Part shown: positions 15,914-23,915 of the stretch, in pieces
How the letters are laid out: every line of letters begins with the position of its first letter
How positions within the stretch are numbered: position 1 is the stretch's first letter
Source of the DNA: Acidobacteriota bacterium
GTDB lineage: Bacteria > Acidobacteriota > Terriglobia > Terriglobales > Acidobacteriaceae
DNA: 24,063 nucleotides
Direction of reading: 5' to 3'
Assembly: GCA_021793595.1 (NCBI GenBank)
Contig: JAJYSL010000047.1
Span: 1 to 24,063 of the forward strand
Program-made: the position numbers and the translations under genes
The notes under the pieces: generated by a model
Database searches by the model: none
The model's input: only the letters and a program-made list of their open reading frames with translations
Told to the model about the DNA's origin: nothing

Positions 15914-18478
15914 CTAATTCTTTTGGGCGGAGGTGGTGGGCGATCCTTGCGTGGGCCGTGGACGGGCCGCCAGGAACAGCGCGGGCACCGGACTTCCTGC
16001 CGTACAGGCCAAGTATGGATTGGCTGGTGCCGTTGTCGTAGTGGCGCAGGTGAGGCCGGGGTTGAACGTCTTGGTATCGGTCAAGGTCGACGTATCGATC
16101 AGATGGACGAGGTCATCTTGACCGGTCGACGCGTAGAACGTGGTGGTGTCTGGGCTGAAGGTACCACCCACAGGCGCTCCCGCCTGACCCGTCAGGGCTA
16201 CATTGACGACGTTGCCGGTAGTCGGCTGTCCAGCGGGACAGTTCCCTTGCGATGACTGAAACGCCGTGCAGGGAACCTTGTACGCAGGCAGAGTGTTATT
16301 GCCTCCCGTTGGAGTTGTCGGTTCGAAGGTGACGAAAGCCAGTTGGGAGTTGGGCGAAACCAGCACCTGGTTGATGGAGCCTACGTTGTGCGTGGCCAGA
16401 CTGAACTGCTGCGAGCTGCTGGGGAAATTCAACGCGGTCTTCAGCGGACATTCGCCGTCGGGAATCTGGACAGCAATATCGTTCAGCTGCCCACCGCTTC
16501 CGGCAGTGGCGCCGATGATGTGATAGCCATCGGTGGTGGCAGCCAACTCGTCGGTTTGCGCAGCCACGGTGGCAGCGTTGGGATAATATTCCGTCGGATC
16601 GACCGCAGCGGTTGGATCGGCCAGGCCGGTCGGCGGCGGACCGGCGTTTTGGGCGGCATTATTTGGGCCGAGGGCGCAATATCCGAAGGCCGTGGTGGGA
16701 GAGCCGGCGGCGTAGGCACCCACACCGGGAATGGTGACGGCGACGCTGGTAGGACTGACGTTCGTGGGATTGATCGGGCAATTGCCGCTTTGACCGTTCT
16801 CAGTGCAGACGTGCCAGCCGGTGAAGGTGTTGTAGGTAAAGAGCGTATTTTCGCCCACGATGTAGACGGTTTGGCTGTCCTGGGTGAATTGAGCTGCGTA
16901 CGGCGGATGGACCTCGACTGAAGGATCGATGGGCTCACTGTTGACGTCACAAGGGATGGTCGGCCCGGGTGCGCCGAAGGAGAGCGACGTAGCGGCAAGC
17001 TTGCCGACTGGCGGGGTGTAGAGATAAAAGAGTTGCCGGCAAGGATCGTGGATGACGACCAGCGTGTCATTGGGAGCCACAGCCAGCACAGTACCGGGGA
17101 CGCCGGGAGTCTGGGCAGTGAGGGTGGTACCGGAGGTGGGCGAGATCGCCGCAATCATCAACTCGGCATTGCTGCCCATGAAGAGATTGTTGCCATTTTC
17201 GTCCATCACCATGGAATTCGGCTGATAGGGCAAGCGGATCGGCGTGCCCACATTGCCACTTTGGAAATCAATCGGCACCAGGTTCAACGACTGTGGGCTG
17301 GACATGTAGAGAATCGCCTGGCTGGGGCCAGGCGTATTGATATCGATTGGATTGCTGCTGATGGGCAGACCCGTGCTGAGATTGCCAATTTCGTTCTGTG
17401 GCGCGGGATTGCAGACAGAAGGCAGACACTGCGCGACAATCGCCGCATCGCTGGGATACGCCGGATCCACCGACCCCGTGTTGCTGACGGGAATATTGAT
17501 GGGATCGTTCGAGGTGTACTGCAGCGGCAATCCACTGATGGGGTTACCCTCGGTGTCGAGGATGGTCGTGGTCAGCGGCTGGATGTTGTTGATATTGACC
17601 GTGACATTTTTCTGTTTGGTGGTGCCTACGCTGAGCTGAATGCTCTTGGCGGGACAGGTGAAGAAATATCCGGCGGTACTGGTGGCCTGGGCGATGGTGG
17701 CGTTGATGACGCTGGCACCCGGGAGATGTGCGGTGGCGACGCCGTTCTGGTCGACCGAAACCACGTTCGAATTCTGTGGGCTAAACGTGAGATGACCAGC
17801 ATTGCAGGTAATGTCGTTCGCCGATCCGGAGGCGCAAGCACCCGTGCCGGTACAAACCGTGGCGGCCAACTGAGCTGTCTGGTTTTGCGAGAGGCAGCTG
17901 TTCAGAGCATAGACGGGAACATTCGAGGGCGAACCGGTGCTGGGGTTGTTGGGACACGTGTGTACCGCGCTTTTGCCACCTAACAAGACACTGGTGATGG
18001 GAGGATGGACGAAGACCGGAACCGGATTGCTGGTCGCTCCGCCGCCGCTGGCGGTAAGGTAGGCCACGCCGCCGTTGGCTTGGAAGATGGGGCTGCCGGG
18101 CTGCGGAGGAATGCAGGTGGTGAAGTTGGGAACGCCATTGCCGGAATTGCGGTTCCATTCGCCGCCGCACACCTGACCCGAGGGCGAAACGTCAGCCAAC
18201 AGAAGGTTGGTGGTGCCGTAGCTGTAGGTCCTGATAGTGACAGAGGTGCCCTTGCAATTGACAGCGGTGGGTGTTGAGAGAGAGGCAACCTGCCCATAGC
18301 TCAACGAGAGCCCGTAGACGGCAGGCTCAAGGTCAATCTTGGCGGGTGCACTTAGCTGCTGGCCGCTCTGGAAACCGGTGCAGTAGTTCTGCCCATAGTT
18401 GTTGACGCAGCCGGTGGTTGACAGCCCGACGGGCAGGGATAGAGCTAGGAGAACTACAGAAAATACGAACCGCCGCAT
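15914..18478 (-). CDS. Exported Ig-like and beta-propeller-type protein
   Basis: This 854-residue protein has an N-terminal signal peptide (residues 4-20) with Cys at 24 in STTGC. The position before Gly-Cys is Thr-Thr rather than Leu/Val, so lipidation is plausible but not certain. Residues about 180-300 include a bacterial Ig-like (BIG2) pattern, SNVVSVDQNGVATAHLPG, and several Cys. From about 380 onward there are repeated strands of the kind ILYMSSPQSLNLVPIDFQSG, MVMDENGNNLFMGSNAELMI and DTTTFYASTGQDDLVHLIDT, typical of YncE/NHL-type beta-propeller blades. The most likely role is surface or periplasmic binding or adhesion; no catalytic motif is visible. The ATG is preceded by GGGGAGG. It is a single gene convergent to nusB. 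Confidence 0.85.
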   Translation of the reverse strand: MRRFVFSVVLLALSLPVGLSTTGCVNNYGQNYCTGFQSGQQLSAPAKIDLEPAVYGLSLSYGQVASLSTPTAVNCKGTSVTIRTYSYGTTNLLLADVSPSGQVCGGEWNRNSGNGVPNFTTCIPPQPGSPIFQANGGVAYLTASGGGATSNPVPVFVHPPITSVLLGGKSAVHTCPNNPSTGSPSNVPVYALNSCLSQNQTAQLAATVCTGTGACASGSANDITCNAGHLTFSPQNSNVVSVDQNGVATAHLPGASVINATIAQATSTAGYFFTCPAKSIQLSVGTTKQKNVTVNINNIQPLTTTILDTEGNPISGLPLQYTSNDPINIPVSNTGSVDPAYPSDAAIVAQCLPSVCNPAPQNEIGNLSTGLPISSNPIDINTPGPSQAILYMSSPQSLNLVPIDFQSGNVGTPIRLPYQPNSMVMDENGNNLFMGSNAELMIAAISPTSGTTLTAQTPGVPGTVLAVAPNDTLVVIHDPCRQLFYLYTPPVGKLAATSLSFGAPGPTIPCDVNSEPIDPSVEVHPPYAAQFTQDSQTVYIVGENTLFTYNTFTGWHVCTENGQSGNCPINPTNVSPTSVAVTIPGVGAYAAGSPTTAFGYCALGPNNAAQNAGPPPTGLADPTAAVDPTEYYPNAATVAAQTDELAATTDGYHIIGATAGSGGQLNDIAVQIPDGECPLKTALNFPSSSQQFSLATHNVGSINQVLVSPNSQLAFVTFEPTTPTGGNNTLPAYKVPCTAFQSSQGNCPAGQPTTGNVVNVALTGQAGAPVGGTFSPDTTTFYASTGQDDLVHLIDTSTLTDTKTFNPGLTCATTTTAPANPYLACTAGSPVPALFLAARPRPTQGSPTTSAQKN

Positions 18479-18777
18479 TGAACCTCCCCGCCGCCGCTTG
18501 GCGCGGACTGGCGGTTACTAGTACAGCTGTGGTGACTGTGTCAGCTTTTTATTTTAGAGCATTTTCAATTTTACGGGGTCGTATTGGAAGCAATTCCCTG
18601 CAGCTTTCTTGATGAAAGCGTTGCACCGAGGTGGAGATGGCAACTGGGCACCGAAGAATAACCGCAAAGGAGTAGAACAACCGTGAAACCGCAGGTCACT
18701 CGACGGAGCCGAGGGAGCAAAAACAGGTTCCTCCGCTACGCGCGCCAAAACGGGCGCGCTCCGGTCGGGATGACAAC
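18479..18777. other. Intergenic region upstream of the large exported protein gene
   Basis: These 299 bases hold no supported gene. The part near 18500-18600 is AT-rich and is the likely promoter region of the minus-strand exported protein gene. A small hairpin, gctttc-ttgat-gaaagc, is at 18603-18619. The right-hand part (about 18680-18777) is a dispersed intergenic repeat. Confidence 0.6.
18683..18777 (-). repeat. Dispersed intergenic repeat with GC-rich hairpin
   Basis: Read on the minus strand this starts GTCATCCCGACCGGAGCG, continues through a hairpin and then GTAGCGGAGGAACCTG. The hairpin is a perfect gcgcgcc / ggcgcgc stem around 18740-18759. This style of element is familiar to me from many acidobacterial and some other genomes, where it yields spurious translations beginning CHPDRS; that reading frame is open here. 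It starts directly at the stop of the RNase T2 gene and could act as a 3'-end RNA structure. Confidence 0.6.
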
Positions 18778-19509
18778 TCATGTTTGGTCTGGAGTAGCGC
18801 TGCGTTTACTCCATCGGGCTGCCGGAATGCGGATGGAATTGGCGGTACAGTCGCGCACACCCTGACAAGCGGTGGGCTGCAGATCTTTGCCAAGACAGAA
18901 CTCGACCGCCGAAAGATAGCGATTGTGACATCTGACGGCGATATCGTCGGAAAAAATTCCTAGATTGGCGTCAGTGAACATCTGCTTGATCTGACCAGCG
19001 CTGCGGGTGATTGTGCGGCTGGGGCTGACCAATGGCAATGGAATCTGGATGGAGTCGTAGGCCTTGCGGATGACGCCGAAGTAGTGGCTCGCGGTGAGGC
19101 CGGAGCAGGCGCCGTGCGTGGCCCACTCATGCTGGATGAGGTACGCGGCGGGCATGATGTCGAGCATGCTGGAGGGATCCGACAATCCAGGCGCACTGGG
19201 ACAGCCCGACGGCCATTGACCATTCTTGAACTGCGGCCACAAGCCGTGGACGACAAATCCCGGATGAGCGCCGTCACATTCCGGACTGTTGGAATGGCCA
19301 TGACAATATTCCGGAGACCAGGAGAGGGTAAACAGATAGTAGTCGAAGTTGCCGCTGGGGAAAGCTGATCCCTTGTCGGCTGCCAGTACCCCGGACTCGG
19401 CTGGGCGCGCGCGGGAAATAATTTCCGCGGGAAATCTTCTCGGCTGCTGGCAGCCTGAAGAAATCAACAAAACAACCACGCAAAGCGAGAGCGGAGTTCG
19501 ACGTTGCAT
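18778..19509 (-). CDS. Secreted RNase T2 family ribonuclease
   Basis: This 243-residue protein is a predicted exported endoribonuclease of the T2 family, which cleaves RNA through a 2',3'-cyclic phosphate intermediate. Both conserved active-site segments are present: FVVHGLWPQ with His88, and HEWATHGACSG with Glu118 and His122. FTLSWSPEYC before the first segment is also family-typical. I chose the ATG at 19507-19509 because of a strong AGGAGG site; upstream frame residues to 19617 are not needed. The N-terminus is a signal peptide ending ISSGC (Cys20), a non-standard lipobox, so the protein may be a lipoprotein or simply periplasmic. A nutrient-scavenging role is inferred. It is a single gene, 190 bp downstream of ald. 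Confidence 0.93.
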   Translation of the reverse strand: MQRRTPLSLCVVVLLISSGCQQPRRFPAEIISRARPAESGVLAADKGSAFPSGNFDYYLFTLSWSPEYCHGHSNSPECDGAHPGFVVHGLWPQFKNGQWPSGCPSAPGLSDPSSMLDIMPAAYLIQHEWATHGACSGLTASHYFGVIRKAYDSIQIPLPLVSPSRTITRSAGQIKQMFTDANLGIFSDDIAVRCHNRYLSAVEFCLGKDLQPTACQGVRDCTANSIRIPAARWSKRSATPDQT

Positions 19510-19517
19510 GTTTCCTT

Positions 19518-19523
19518 CCTCCT
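19518..19523 (-). promoter_or_regulatory. Strong Shine-Dalgarno site for RNase T2
   Basis: On the minus strand AGGAGG lies 8 bases upstream of the ATG at 19509. It decides the start against the in-frame upstream ATG at 19617. Confidence 0.9.
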
Positions 19524-19699
19524 GGGGACGGGGCGAAACACGGAGCAAAAAGCTACGGCAATGCAGAGAGGCTTCTTTAGAAGTGGACGCAGGAACCTGC
19601 ACAAAAGACGCAAACAACTTGCGCTTCGACGATAAACAACTCGGCGCGACGAGCCGCGCGAAGATCTATCGCTACAACGACACCGATAGGAAATTTGCG

Positions 19700-20815
19700 C
19701 TAATGTACCAACTCGAGGACGGATTTCCAGTGCTTCCCCTGGGATTCCGCAACCGGCTTGCAAGTGAGCACGCCATCGTAGGTGTTGACGCCATCCTGCA
19801 AGCCGGGGTCGGCTTGAATGGCAGCCTTGGCACCAAGCGTGGCCAGCCGCAGCACATACGGGAAGGTCGCGTTGGTGAGGCCCATGGTCGAAGTGTGCGG
19901 CACCGCTGCCGGCATGTTGGTGACGCAATAATGCACCACGCCATCGAGGACGTAGGAGGGATCGCTGTGGGTGGTGGGACGAGCAGTCTCAATGCAGCCG
20001 CCTTGATCGATGGCGACATCGACGATGACGGCACCTTTCTTCATGGTGGAGACCATCGCCCTGGTGACGATCTTGGGCGCGGCGGCACCGGGGATCAACA
20101 CGCCGCCGATGAGAAGATCGGCTTCGCGAGCAGCCCGGCTGACGTTGTAGGAGTTGGAGGCGAGAGTGTAGACGCGGCCATTGAAGATATCGTCCAGTTC
20201 GCGCAGGCGGTTCAGGTTCATGTCGATGATGGTGACTTTCGCGCCCATGCCGAGCGCGACTTTGGCGGCGTTGGTGCCGACGATGCCACCGCCGATGATG
20301 CAAACATTTCCGGGAGGTACGCCGGGGACACCTCCGAGGAGAACGCCGCGACCACCCTTTTCTTTTTCCAGATGCGCCGCGCCTACCTGCACCGACATGC
20401 GACCTGCGACTTCTGACATGGGCGTCAGCAACGGAAGCGTACCGGCTTTATCGCGGATGGTTTCATAGGCGATGCCGATGACTTTCTTCTCCAGCAGCTT
20501 GGCGGTGAGCGCGGGTACAGGAGCGAGATGAAGATAGGTGAAGAGAACCAGACCTTCACGGAAGTGACCGTACTCTTTCTCGACCGGCTCTTTGACCTTG
20601 ACGATGACGTCGGAAAGGCGCCAGACGTCGTAGGCCGAACCGACAATTTCCGCGCCCGCCGATTGATATTCGTCATCGGGAAGCGAGGATAAGGCACCCG
20701 CGTTGGTTTCTACCAGGACAGTGTGGCCGGCTTCCACCAGGGCTTTGACGCCGGCGGGGGTGACGCCGACGCGGCTTTCGTGATCTTTTACTTCCTTGGG
20801 AACACCAAGAATCAT
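19700..20815 (-). CDS. ald: Alanine dehydrogenase
   Basis: This 371-residue cytoplasmic enzyme catalyses NAD-dependent oxidative deamination of L-alanine to pyruvate and ammonium, and the reverse. The start [17 protein letters not shown] is the family signature. Known active-site residues are present: Arg15, Lys75 (KVKEP), His96 (YLHLA) and Asp270 (DVAIDQGG). The nucleotide site is GGGIVG at 175-180 with Asp198 ending the second strand, consistent with NAD. Length matches characterised Ald proteins. AGGAG (minus strand, 20823-20827) lies 7 bases upstream of the ATG. The region upstream holds a 14-bp palindrome and a long hairpin that may regulate it. It could be co-transcribed with the aldehyde dehydrogenase 190 bp upstream, but the spacing suggests its own promoter. 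Confidence 0.97.
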   Translation of the reverse strand: MILGVPKEVKDHESRVGVTPAGVKALVEAGHTVLVETNAGALSSLPDDEYQSAGAEIVGSAYDVWRLSDVIVKVKEPVEKEYGHFREGLVLFTYLHLAPVPALTAKLLEKKVIGIAYETIRDKAGTLPLLTPMSEVAGRMSVQVGAAHLEKEKGGRGVLLGGVPGVPPGNVCIIGGGIVGTNAAKVALGMGAKVTIIDMNLNRLRELDDIFNGRVYTLASNSYNVSRAAREADLLIGGVLIPGAAAPKIVTRAMVSTMKKGAVIVDVAIDQGGCIETARPTTHSDPSYVLDGVVHYCVTNMPAAVPHTSTMGLTNATFPYVLRLATLGAKAAIQADPGLQDGVNTYDGVLTCKPVAESQGKHWKSVLELVH

Positions 20816-20875
20816 GGATGGTCTCCTAAACCCGTGCTCAAAATAAACCGTCTGTCATCCAGCAAACTTTCCATT

Positions 20876-20889
20876 CTAGTCTAGACTAG
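20876..20889. promoter_or_regulatory. Perfect 14-bp palindrome upstream of ald
   Basis: CTAGTCTAGACTAG is its own reverse complement and contains three CTAG tetramers spaced 5 bp apart. It lies 61 bases upstream of the ald start codon, where an operator would be expected. Whether a regulator binds here is inference. Confidence 0.5.
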
Positions 20890-20901
20890 GGGTCTTCAGC
20901 G

Positions 20902-20945
20902 GATCGGCAAGCGTTTCAGTTGTGAAAGAACGCTTGCATCCGATC
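20902..20945. other. Long bulged hairpin between aldehyde dehydrogenase and ald
   Basis: gatcgg plus caagcgtt pair with aacgcttg plus ccgatc, giving 14 base pairs with a 3-base bulge and a 13-base loop. It lies about 60 bp downstream of the aldehyde dehydrogenase stop and 87 bp upstream of the ald start. There is no T run on either strand, so it is either a factor-dependent terminator or a regulatory element. Confidence 0.45.
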
Positions 20946-21005
20946 GCAAAGCTTACGGCGAAAGGCCCGGCGTTTTTTACGAGACTTGCGCAAGCTCAGA
21001 CGACG

Positions 21006-22514
21006 CTATTCACCGGTGTCGATTTGCGCGCGTTGCAGGCGATCGGAATAATCCACGTAGACGGACTTCCAGGTGGTGTAGAAATCCAACGCGCCGCTGC
21101 CGCCTTCGCGATGTCCGTTACCGGTCTGCTTGACGCCGCCGAAAGGCAGATGCACCTCAGCGCCAATGGTCGGCGCATTGATGTAGACGATGCCGGTGTC
21201 GATGTCGCGCATGGCGCGGTAGGCCTGATTGACGTCGCGAGTATAGATGGCGGCGGAAAGACCGTAGTCGACATCATTGGCGATTTGAAGGGCGTGCTCA
21301 AAGCTGTCAAACTCCAGCAGACTGAGCACGGGACCGAAGACTTCTTCGCGGGCGATGCGCATGGTCGATTTCACTCCGCCGAAGATGGTGGGAGCGAAGA
21401 AATATCCATCCGCATAGGCTTTGCCCTGGAGACGCTTGCCGCCGGTGAGAAGTTTTGCGCCTTCATCGATTGCGATTTTGACATACATTGAGCTGGTTTC
21501 CACTTGTTGCTGATTGACCAGCGGACCGACTTGGATGCCTTTTTCCAAGCCATTGCCGATGCGCAGCTTGCGGGCGCGCTCGACTAACTGCTCGGTAAAA
21601 CGGCGAGCGATTTTCTTGTGAATCAGGATTCGACTGGTGGCGGTACAGCGCTGGCCAGTGGTCCCAAATGCTCCCCAGAGCGCGCCTTCGACGGCGAGAT
21701 CGATGTTGGCATCATCCATGACGATCATGGCGTTTTTGCCGCCGAGTTCCAGCGAGCAGGGCTTAAAACCCGCGGCTGCAGCCATGCCGACGGCGCGACC
21801 GACTTCACTCGATCCGGTGAGACTGATGGCATTGACGTCGGGATGCTCGACCAGGGGCATACCCACCTGGCCACCGGAACCGGAAACAATGTTGACGACG
21901 CCATTGGGGAGGCCTGCATCGAGCAGCGCCTGCACCAGGTTGTAGGTGGAAAGCGGCGTGGCCTGCGCGGGTTTGATGACGCAGGTGTTGCCGCAGACGA
22001 TGGCCGGCAGCAGCTTCCAGGAGGGGATGGCCATGGGAAAATTCCACGGAGTGATCATGCCGCAGACACCGACGGGCATGCGCACGCTCATCGCAAATTT
22101 ATTCTGCAACTCGGAGGGTGTAGTGTTGCCGAACATGCGGCGACCTTCGCCGGCCATGTAGAAAGCGGTATCGATGGCTTCCTGCACATCGCCGCGGGTT
22201 TCTTCCAGCACCTTGCCCATTTCGCGGGTCATGTCTCGGGCGTACTGCTCTTTGCGTTCGGTGAGGATTTCGCCGGCTCGGAAGAGAATCTCTGCACGCT
22301 TGGGTGCCGGGACGAGGCGCCAGGTCTTGAAGGCTTCCTTGGCGGCTGCAACAGCGTCGGAGACATCTCGTGCATCGGACGAGGGAAAGATGCCGACGAG
22401 GTCGCGATTCTTCGCGGGATTGCGATTCTCAAACGTTTTGCGGGAGTGGGCGCCGACCCATTTTCCGCCAATCAAATTCTTAAAATTTCGGGTAGTGTGT
22501 TTCGCGGTTGCCAT
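21006..22514 (-). CDS. NAD(P)-dependent aldehyde dehydrogenase
   Basis: This 502-residue protein oxidises an aldehyde to the carboxylate. ALDH signatures are complete: TPWNFP with Asn158, Lys181 (VIKPAQ), LTGSSEVG near 232-239, Glu256 (LELGGKN), catalytic Cys290 (GQRC) and EEVFGPV further on. The overall look, with [20 protein letters not shown] in the middle and an extended C-terminus ([14 protein letters not shown]), resembles 2,5-dioxovalerate/alpha-ketoglutaric semialdehyde or succinate-semialdehyde type enzymes. The substrate is not certain. A GTG three codons upstream (22521-22523) is an alternative start; neither has a strong Shine-Dalgarno site. It is upstream of ald in the same direction. 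Confidence 0.94.
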   Translation of the reverse strand: MATAKHTTRNFKNLIGGKWVGAHSRKTFENRNPAKNRDLVGIFPSSDARDVSDAVAAAKEAFKTWRLVPAPKRAEILFRAGEILTERKEQYARDMTREMGKVLEETRGDVQEAIDTAFYMAGEGRRMFGNTTPSELQNKFAMSVRMPVGVCGMITPWNFPMAIPSWKLLPAIVCGNTCVIKPAQATPLSTYNLVQALLDAGLPNGVVNIVSGSGGQVGMPLVEHPDVNAISLTGSSEVGRAVGMAAAAGFKPCSLELGGKNAMIVMDDANIDLAVEGALWGAFGTTGQRCTATSRILIHKKIARRFTEQLVERARKLRIGNGLEKGIQVGPLVNQQQVETSSMYVKIAIDEGAKLLTGGKRLQGKAYADGYFFAPTIFGGVKSTMRIAREEVFGPVLSLLEFDSFEHALQIANDVDYGLSAAIYTRDVNQAYRAMRDIDTGIVYINAPTIGAEVHLPFGGVKQTGNGHREGGSGALDFYTTWKSVYVDYSDRLQRAQIDTGE

Positions 22515-22523
22515 TGCTTTCAC

Positions 22524-22937
22524 TCAGCTTTCTCTGATTCTGAATTGCAGTTTGCCTTGCTGCCCGATAGAGGATACATCAAACCCTCCCCGCCGGATGT
22601 GATTGCGGTCCTATGTGACGGGTGCGGGGAGAGGACCGGTCGATCCATCGGACCATGGCAATTCATGTTGCCGGGTTGAAACGAGCATCGGGCATGGTTA
22701 GGAAGGGGTGGAGTCACAAAAGTTTTTAATCCCACTCAAGCCGACCCTGTCGACTTCGCTCAGGGTGCGCTTGAGCGGGACACCGTCGGATTCTGGCGCG
22801 GCGATCAGTCGGAGGAATCCCGTGCCTCAAGAGCGGACCCGTTTGACTCGCCTTCGGCTCGCTGAGGGCGGGCTATGGAGGATCCAAGTTTTTATTGCCC
22901 GTGACAACCTGTTGTCTCTCCGCACGGCCTACGGGGC
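22524..22937. other. Intergenic region with mosaic repeats
   Basis: No gene is supported in this stretch. Left of about 22690 is the likely promoter region of the aldehyde dehydrogenase. The rest holds a nested hairpin (22735-22775) and a second repeat-like stretch around 22848-22891 (ctcgccttcggctcgctgag, then a GC-rich tail and ggaggatccaag), typical of dispersed intergenic elements. Confidence 0.5.
22735..22775. repeat. Nested hairpin element
   Basis: An outer stem ctcaagc / gcttgag (7 bp) and an inner stem accctg / cagggt (6 bp) are separated by two bases on each side, with an 11-base loop, tcgacttcgct. The inner part (CCCTGAGCGAAGTCGA on the minus strand) is a frequent bacterial intergenic repeat motif, as far as I recall. 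Confidence 0.6.
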
Positions 22938-23774
22938 CTACTGCCGTCCGAAGCGGTAGACCATCCCCAATGCCAATCCCTGATTATGATCGAAATTTCC
23001 GCCAAAATGATCCATCAACATGTGCGGAGAAAGCCGAACGGCCAGGCCGGGGCTCAGGTTGTAATCCAGGTGAAGGCTGGCGATGGCAGCGCCGACGTTG
23101 CTGGCGGGATAAAAGCCCACCGACGCGGGCGGAAAGGCACCGATATCCTTGTCAAAGTATCCGTAGATATCACCCACCTGCAGGGCGGCGCTGACAGAAA
23201 ACTTCGACGAACCATAAAAGCGATAGATGGGGCCGATGGTGAAGGGGAACACGGCGAATTTGGCGTTATAGGTATTATTGCCACCTCCATTGACTGCGCC
23301 AAGAGAATTGTTTCCATACAGGCCGCGCGCATCGGCGATGATGCCGAAGCGAGGATTGAAGTAGCGGGTTGCGCCTACGATCCAGCCACCCATGCCGGAG
23401 TTATGCAGATACGGGCCGGGGCGAAAGCGCATGTACTCGCCGCCGACATAAAATTCCCAGCGATGGGTATAGGTTCCCGTCACCAGAGCGGCTTCGCGGC
23501 GTCGCTTGGTGGCCAGGCGGCGATTTTCCAGACTGCGCCGGGTGGCCGGCGTCTGCTCCGGAACGGAAGACGACGAGGATTGCGGCTGCAATTGCGGGGT
23601 AGTGTCCTGCGCCTGCAAGGAAGAAGCCATGAAGGTGACAATGCATACCAGGACGAGACAGGCGAAGCTGAAACCGAGGGAGCGAAAACCGGAAACAGCG
23701 GCGCGGCGCGATGACATGGACCTGAAAATTGGCGAGGGAAAGGATCGGGCTCCCTGGGTGAACTGAGACAGCAC
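22938..23774 (-). CDS. Predicted outer membrane beta-barrel protein
   Basis: This 278-residue protein is not assigned to a characterised family. The GTG start at 23772-23774 follows AGGAG by 6 bases. A later ATG (residue 20, at 23717) has no such site but gives a more compact signal peptide (hydrophobic core SFACLVLVCIVTFMA, cleavage near LQA-Q about residue 56). Residues about 57-95 are a Gln/Ser/Pro/Arg linker. From about 100 on there are amphipathic strands with aromatic girdle residues, such as RWEFYVGGEYMRF, GGWIVGATRYF and FTIGPIYRFYG. The end ALGMVYRFGRQ resembles the small OmpA/OmpW-like barrels. The barrel is probably 8-stranded. It diverges from the partial gene at 23916. Confidence 0.8.
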   Translation of the reverse strand: MLSQFTQGARSFPSPIFRSMSSRRAAVSGFRSLGFSFACLVLVCIVTFMASSLQAQDTTPQLQPQSSSSSVPEQTPATRRSLENRRLATKRRREAALVTGTYTHRWEFYVGGEYMRFRPGPYLHNSGMGGWIVGATRYFNPRFGIIADARGLYGNNSLGAVNGGGNNTYNAKFAVFPFTIGPIYRFYGSSKFSVSAALQVGDIYGYFDKDIGAFPPASVGFYPASNVGAAIASLHLDYNLSPGLAVRLSPHMLMDHFGGNFDHNQGLALGMVYRFGRQ

Positions 23775-23780
23775 TTTTTT

Positions 23781-23785
23781 CTCCT
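23781..23785 (-). promoter_or_regulatory. Shine-Dalgarno site deciding a GTG start
   Basis: AGGAG on the minus strand followed by six A and then GTG. It supports translation from 23774 rather than from the downstream ATG at 23717. Confidence 0.75.
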
Positions 23786-23796
23786 AAGTCTCCATT

Positions 23797-23814
23797 AAAT
23801 CATTTAAATCATTT
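23797..23814. repeat. Tandem 9-bp direct repeat in divergent promoter region
   Basis: aaatcattt occurs twice back to back, just upstream of the barrel-protein ribosome site, in an otherwise GC-rich region. It may be part of a promoter or protein-binding site. Confidence 0.5.
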
Positions 23815-23915
23815 ACGAGGGTTGCGGGACGTAGGTAGTCTATCTGTAAGACGACGAGAGAGGCGAAGGCGGCGCACTTTTCTACATCTTAAAAATTACG
23901 AGGTCAGGAGAGTTT

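Noticed and set aside
18554..18781. 75-codon minus-strand frame beginning MSCHPDRS
   Set aside because: This is the known type of spurious translation from a dispersed intergenic repeat and overlaps the RNase T2 stop.
22708..22959. 83-codon plus-strand frame across the repeat-rich spacer
   Set aside because: It runs through hairpin repeats and into the barrel-protein gene antisense, with no coding signature.
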